A stretch of DNA of 64,000 nucleotides from Anoplopoma fimbria (Eukaryota > Chordata > Actinopteri > Perciformes > Anoplopomatidae), in assembly GCF_027596085.1 (NCBI RefSeq), contig NC_072451.1:2725877-2789876 (forward strand), in the 5' to 3' direction. The translations under genes were made by a program, and so were the position numbers. Below, in pieces: positions 59,236-64,000 of this stretch. The notes under the pieces are model-generated. The model had not been told where the DNA came from. It saw only the letters and a program-made list of their open reading frames with translations, and ran no database searches. Every line of letters starts with the position of its first letter. Position 1 is the stretch's first letter.

Positions 59236-59484
59236 TTTTAAATTTACCAATTTAATCTTGTAAATTGAAAAGCTTTTTCTGTGAATATTTGCCCCATAAA
59301 TATGAAGTGGATTGAAATGTATAATGGGCTCCTGTCTCACTGCATTGATTGTTTAGTGGTATCACTTGTTTGAGGTTATATATTTATTATTATTAGTGGT
59401 TGATGTAATCTATAAATTTCACCCTCATCCTCCTGATCTAACAAAGCAGAATAAGAAATATATCATCTGGTCACTTTTTCTTAC

Positions 59485-59595
59485 CTGTTGTGCGTCTGCT
59501 TCTGATTCAAAGGTGATGAACCAGTTGTCGTTGTAGGCAAATTCACAGTTGATGAACTTGGGTAAGTTGTCCCCTTTAAAAAGAGCCTCGACCTC
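59485..59595 (-). CDS. larp4b: larp4b exon: RRM middle
   Basis: A 111-nt exon (37 codons, phase 0 at both ends), acceptor ttttgcag, donor gtaag. It encodes [20 protein letters not shown], then [23 protein letters not shown] is the RNP1-like strand of the divergent LARP4-type RRM. The exon keeps the charged and aromatic residues expected for LARP4B. Confidence 0.95.
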
Positions 59596-60569
59596 CTGCA
59601 AAACAAAACGGCATCGCCTTCAGATATTTTTCATTGTGACGCACCAAAACAACCCTTTCCAGAAAATAACAGCTCTGCACCAGTAAATAACAGCTGAGTC
59701 ATACCAGACTGTCTCCTTCTATTAAGTTGACCTAAGACGGACGTGAACAGAACGAAAAATATGACTTATTAGTTTTTCTTCTGTGTGAAAGTAGATGATT
59801 TAATTGATTTAATGTATGGTGTGTTAAAACATTTAGGATCTGAGGAATTATGTGACACAAAAAACATAATTTCAGATATTTACAGGTTCAATATGTGCAG
59901 ACTTTCTGCTTGTTTAGCTTTACGAAAGAACCCCAAAAATGGCTCCCATTTATTTTAAGTCACACAGTATAGTTTGCATTTGGTAAAATATCTATAACCT
60001 AAAAAAATGACAACCCAAAACAGTAGCTGGGTAGCACCAAGAACCAATATGTTTGCAAGAAATTTATATGGTCAATTATTATGTCTGAGTTCTGACGTAA
60101 ATTATTGATTCGGCTCTGAATACTTTATGTGGCTGATCAATTGAACTATGTGCCTGAACTGCAGTTGATGCACAATAAATACATAAATAAATTAAATAAC
60201 AGTCATCATAATACTAATACTTTTCCTTGAAGGTAGATGAACATGACGCCATTTTTTGTTCTGTTTAAAAAGTAAGTAAATGGGAGTTGCAGAGCTCTTT
60301 AGAATAAAAACATTCAAATGCAAATGACAAACAATGCAGAAAAAAAGTGATTTAAAAACATATATCTGTTGTTACAGTTCCATTAATTTAATTCTTAATT
60401 AGTGCAGAAACAATAAAACATTAACAGCATTTTGCTTCTTTAACTTTGACACATTATTCAATAACATTAATTGTAGATCGATGGGAGAAACTGCATTCCT
60501 GTAACTGTACTGCTGTGAAAACCCCCGAGCTCAGAGTCTGTTGAACTGAACATTTTCTGTCATGCACAG

Positions 60570-60572
<3 letters not shown>

Positions 60573-60608
<36 letters not shown>
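60573..60608. repeat. (TA)n microsatellite
   Basis: About 18 TA dinucleotides in a larp4b intron. Confidence 0.95.
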
Positions 60609-60609
<1 letters not shown>

Positions 60610-61204
60610 TACTGATACCATACAGTTTCTGCAAATATTCTACCACTCCACTGCAGGAAAAAGGCTTCAGTGACATTAAACCTCCTTAAAATCAGCACCG
60701 TAGTGCGTGAAAAGAGACACATGCTGCGGCTGCATCAGTGGAAAAAAAAGGGATTATGGTCTCCATATTTAAAACCATGAACAGGTGTAAGGGAACAACA
60801 GGCGAGACATTTAAATTGGATGTTTGAATGCAGGATGGGCGCCCTCGTCACCACACCACCATGCTGTCATGGTTTATTCACCTGATTCTATCACACAGAT
60901 GGTGTTCTGCATCACCGAGACCTCGGATGGACTACTGGTATTAATGACATCACATTTACCAGAAAGAAAAAGATTAAATTCTTCTGAAGATTCCCAATTT
61001 ACAGCACTAATGTCTCTTCAAATTCCGTTTGCTGATGAAAATATGGATATTCTGGGCTTAAAAACAGCATTTTACTAATAGCTAAATCCAATTGCAGTAT
61101 AATTTAAGTTTAATTTTATTAGGTCGTCCACTAAACGCTTAATTAACGGCATGCGGCGGCATCTGGTGTGATGAGGTTGATCCGATCTTGCAAAAGTAAA
61201 TACT

Positions 61205-61690
61205 CCTCAAGTAAAGTTTAACCTTCATGTGAAGCACTTTGAGATTTCACTGCATTTTAATGCGTGCTTAACAAATAAAATTCATCATTATTGTTATAAT
61301 TATTATAAAGTTAAGCTACGTGGTTCCTTGCCTAAAAGAAATACAACTTTTTTTAGTTTTTTTTCCTTTCCCTTTGTAATCTCAGAAAATACTCAAGTTT
61401 TTCCCGCAAATGTATGACTTTATAATATTAGAGAATAATCAAGTTATTTTCTTTTAAATGTATTACTTAAATACTAGAACATTTCTGAGTTCTCTCTTGC
61501 AAATTTTTGACTTTATAATCTCAGAGAATATTTGTTTTACACTATTTAATACTCGCATATAAGGAAAGATAAACCTCCAAGTGAAACACCTTGAGATTTC
61601 ACTGCATTTAAAAGTGTTCTATATAAATAAATTCATTATTATTATCGTTATTATTTTTATTATAATAAAGTGAAGCAACGTGGTTGCTTG
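61205..61690 (+). mobile_element. two LINE/SINE 3'-tail-like copies
   Basis: Two related segments, about 61221-61335 and 61568-61690, share gtgaagcactttgagatttc-like starts, an aaataaa-ttcattattatt middle and an aacgtggtt ending. The pattern of 'aagcacttgag...ataaataaa' followed by short repeats resembles the 3' tail of L2-type LINEs and their SINEs. Minisatellite copy 2 lies between them. Confidence 0.4.
61370..61545 (+). repeat. degenerate minisatellite, copy 2
   Basis: Shares the order of words with 59036-59235 (for example atgtatgactttataat, then agagaat, then aagtt-ttttctttt) at roughly 80% similarity by eye. It lies in the intron between the 62158-62261 and 59485-59595 exons. Confidence 0.6.
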
Positions 61691-62157
61691 ACAGTATTGT
61701 TGGGGTTAAATATTGATCATAGCTCATTGACGTTTTTCTGGACTGAACAACAAATATCAGACTCGCAAAGGTGTTCTCACCCGTCATGCAACCCTGTGGG
61801 GACATTGACTAAATGGAAGTTTAAAATGTTTAATTCTTCTTTTAGGGCAATTATTTTTTATTTAAAATGCTAATAAAACATTTGCTGTCAGACTTATAAT
61901 GTTTGTATCCCTTTTAAAATAGTTATCATTGAAGCAAAGAAGAAAAACATCAATATAACCGAGCATTTATAACTTGTTTGTGTAATTTCAGCTCTAAACG
62001 GTTGTAACTTCAAAATAAAACAACCGACAGCCCGACCAAGACTGTCAAAATAAAAGACCTGTCAAAAAATGTGAATCCAGACATTGCTTGTGTTTACATG
62101 AGCAGAGTTTATGAATGAATCACACATCTAGTCTAACACCATTAGACCTCCACTGAC

Positions 62158-62261
62158 CTCTATGGGTGTGCTCTCAGGAACCTCTCTGAGGATCACGATG
62201 CAGCGGTTCTGATTGGGCCGCACCTTCTCCCCCTTCTCATCCACTTGGACCAATGGCAGCG
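62158..62261 (-). CDS. larp4b: larp4b exon: La motif to RRM linker
   Basis: A 104-nt exon, acceptor ctccag, donor gtcagt after GAG. It completes the Ser codon split by the previous intron, then reads [20 protein letters not shown] followed by [14 protein letters not shown]. This is the La-motif wing/linker and the first beta strand of the RRM (CIVILRE, RNP2-like). It ends in phase 0. It is flanked by a 1475-nt intron upstream and a 2562-nt intron downstream that carries repeats. Confidence 0.95.
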
Positions 62262-63224
62262 CTGGAGACCAGAAGGACAGGATGAGGACATACACGGAAT
62301 TAAAGTTACAGTTTGTTTATAGAGTCTCATCCGATTTCATCCATAAAAAGTGCAGCTTCAAGCCAGACAGAATTAATGACGTAGTAAATTAAGTGTGTGT
62401 ATAAATCAAACACAAGCAGGTAAGGCGGCTGAATGCACTTTAACAGCCTCTCCGGGGAAATCAAACCCCCGACTACATGCTGATAAAAACTCCCTGTACC
62501 TGTAAGTTTGTCTTGACTTATGATGCGTTCACACCAGACAGCGTTTAACAAATCAAGTCCATTAATGCTGCTTTGTACATGTTGCGGAAGTCCACGATAT
62601 TCCAGGAAACTCAACGCAGTCTAGTCTGGGTTCAGAGGCGCTCTGTGAATTTCATTAAGCTGTATTCACTGTATCTAGCAAAGCAGACGGCGGCTGATTT
62701 ACTACAGCTGTATGAACCCAAATTATTCAGCTTAGCTGTGATTTAATAGCAATAAACAGATAAAAGGGAGGCTGAAATAACTAAATAATGATGCAGATTT
62801 CTAAGAAAGTTTGAATTCATGTGTGTTAGTTCTCTCCGCAAGACAACAAGCAAACAACTTTTAAAATGCTTGTTTTATTAATGGAGTTTGGATCGATTGG
62901 TGCTAGGCTATGCTAACATTGTAGCTGCTCCATCAGTACTCAAAATAACGACATATATGCGTAAAAACAGCAGAGTCGTTATTGTTTGTACCATAGACAG
63001 TCTATTATTACAAAATGTGTGAATCCAGACATGTTTGGTACCTTCATTGTACTTAAGTTACGCGTTTATTTACATGAGCAGAGTTTATGAATGAATTAAA
63101 CATCTAGAATTTGTTAATTTGATGTCAGACTGCATGAGCAACATCATTTATTCATTCATGTGCAATATAAATCCAATGTATCCACTGTGCAATATTAACA
63201 ACCATTTATAGTTTTGTTGTTTTT

Positions 63225-63395
63225 TCTGTTATTTTAACTTATTTATTCTACCTAAACTGTGTGATTACTCATTTATTATACTTGTTTTGATCTTTTTTTT
63301 TTTTTACTTAAATCTCTTATTTGTTTGTTTGCACTGCTGTAATCCTGCAAATTTCCCGTCTGCAGGACTAACAAAGGATTATCTTATTCTATCTC
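63225..63395 (+). mobile_element. non-LTR retrotransposon 3' tail fragment
   Basis: Shares gtgtgattac, ttattatacttgttttgatc and gtaatcctgcaaatttccc with 57080-57200, ending in a (TTATC/TTCTA)-like run. It sits in the larp4b intron 62262-63736. Confidence 0.5.
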
Positions 63396-63736
63396 ACCTT
63401 GATTTAAACACAGTTTCGTCCGGTCTCTGTACAAATATATGTATCAAGGTATCGTAGAACTCTGAGTGAACACCTTAGACTACAATATTTATTTCCCTCC
63501 ATTCATGATTCAACGTCATTGATGAGAGGAAAAGAACCTCAAGGCTGATAGGCTTTCAAAACACAGCGTTACACAAGTTTCTCTGTCTAGCACAATACAA
63601 GAATGAAGCAAATTCCGGCGCAAATTTACGACTCTGCATTGACTTTGTGTGAACACAGCATTACGGCCTCCTCAAGCGGGTGAGCAGCCATCATTAAAGT
63701 CCTGTAAAAACATCCAACAAGGTTTTTTCGACTCAC

Positions 63737-63873
63737 ATCGTAAAATGTCCACGATCAGCTCCACGTCAGTGCTGAGCTTCTTGACGTGGTCCAGGTTGGC
63801 CACCGTCACAATTGGCACATACTGGTCGCTGTCCATCTGGGAGATGAGGTACATGTCACTGGCCAGGTTCTCC
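63737..63873 (-). CDS. larp4b: larp4b exon: La motif core
   Basis: A 137-nt internal exon. The acceptor is ttatcag before 63873 and the donor is gtgagt from 63736. It starts with the last base of an Arg codon and ends with the first base of a Ser codon. It encodes [18 protein letters not shown], then [20 protein letters not shown] and LIVDILR: the helical core of the La motif, including the [10 protein letters not shown] segment typical of LARP4/4B. The open frame continuing to 63980 upstream is intronic. This is the most 5' coding exon in the window. Confidence 0.95.
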
Positions 63874-64000
63874 CTGATAAGGAAGAGAGGAGGCACACAG
63901 CTGGTTAGCTCGGGAATTAAACCTTTTTTTTTTTTAATGAGACCAAGTTGATTAAACTCAGCTTTGTGTAGGAAACCCACAAAAGGTACCAGATGTGTGA

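Larger units (their letters stand above)
49926..64000 (-). other. larp4b: larp4b gene (partial, 3' twelve coding exons)
   Basis: La-related protein 4B, a cytoplasmic RNA-binding protein that (family knowledge) binds AU-rich 3' UTRs, poly(A)-binding protein and RACK1, and promotes mRNA stability and translation. Twelve coding exons read right to left with GT-AG borders and compatible phases, totalling about 605 codons; full-length vertebrate LARP4B is about 740 residues, so the N-terminal PAM2-like region and the start of the La motif lie beyond 64000. Domains in order: La motif (63737-63873), RRM (about 62261 down to 56846), then a proline/serine-rich tail with the conserved block FELGLSSFPPLPGA and a C-terminal LRKPSYAEICQR motif. 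Paralogue LARP4 was considered, but [20 protein letters not shown], the PYAQQRYTSYYIPPVYSPQQ stretch and the C-terminal SVQVNGAAT and PPKSPQ fit LARP4B better. The neighbouring dip2c exon gives the LARP4B-DIP2C synteny of human 10p15.3. Confidence 0.93.

Overview
The window looks like a piece of a ray-finned (probably acanthomorph/percomorph) fish genome. It is AT-rich with small GT-AG exons, dense microsatellites, minisatellites, SINE/LINE tails and short non-autonomous DNA transposons typical of teleosts, and the two genes recognised are vertebrate genes. No prokaryotic or viral operon was seen. Nearly all long open frames are chance products of simple repeats, transposon relics or opposite strands of exons.

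Layout, both genes on the minus strand. (1) About 49.9-64.0 kb is larp4b (La-related protein 4B). Twelve coding exons could be traced with exact GT-AG borders and continuous reading phase, from the La motif at 63873 through the RRM to the stop codon at 49926. The 5' exons (N-terminal region and the start of the La motif) lie beyond the right edge. (2) About 42.0-49.9 kb is most simply read as a very long larp4b 3' UTR: the plus strand is A-rich (U-rich in the mRNA), with a proximal polyadenylation signal at 48050-48055, a distal one at 42042-42047, an ARE nonamer, Pumilio-type sites and a strong 48-bp hairpin. (3) About 35.7-42.0 kb is intergenic, with tandem repeats, microsatellites and three CTCF-like motifs. 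(4) Exon 1 of dip2c (disco-interacting protein 2 homolog C) is at 35294-35366 inside a CpG-rich block. (5) From 35293 to the left edge is dip2c intron 1, more than 35 kb long, in which no second exon was recognised. It holds a 0.75-kb polypurine tract, several mini- and microsatellites, a family of TTAA-flanked piggyBac-like MITEs, an inverted pair of interspersed repeats, tRNA-SINE fragments, and a few non-repetitive blocks that may be conserved regulatory elements.

The order larp4b 3' end -> dip2c 5' end, same strand, matches human 10p15.3 (LARP4B and DIP2C, both minus strand), which supports both gene calls. LARP4B is a cytoplasmic mRNA-stability/translation factor that binds AU-rich 3' UTRs and poly(A)-binding protein. 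DIP2C has a DMAP1-binding N-terminus and adenylate-forming (AMP-binding) domains. No functional link between the two is implied by adjacency. The most notable unexplained structure is the repeat architecture around the dip2c promoter and the putative 7.9-kb larp4b 3' UTR with alternative polyadenylation and a long hairpin.
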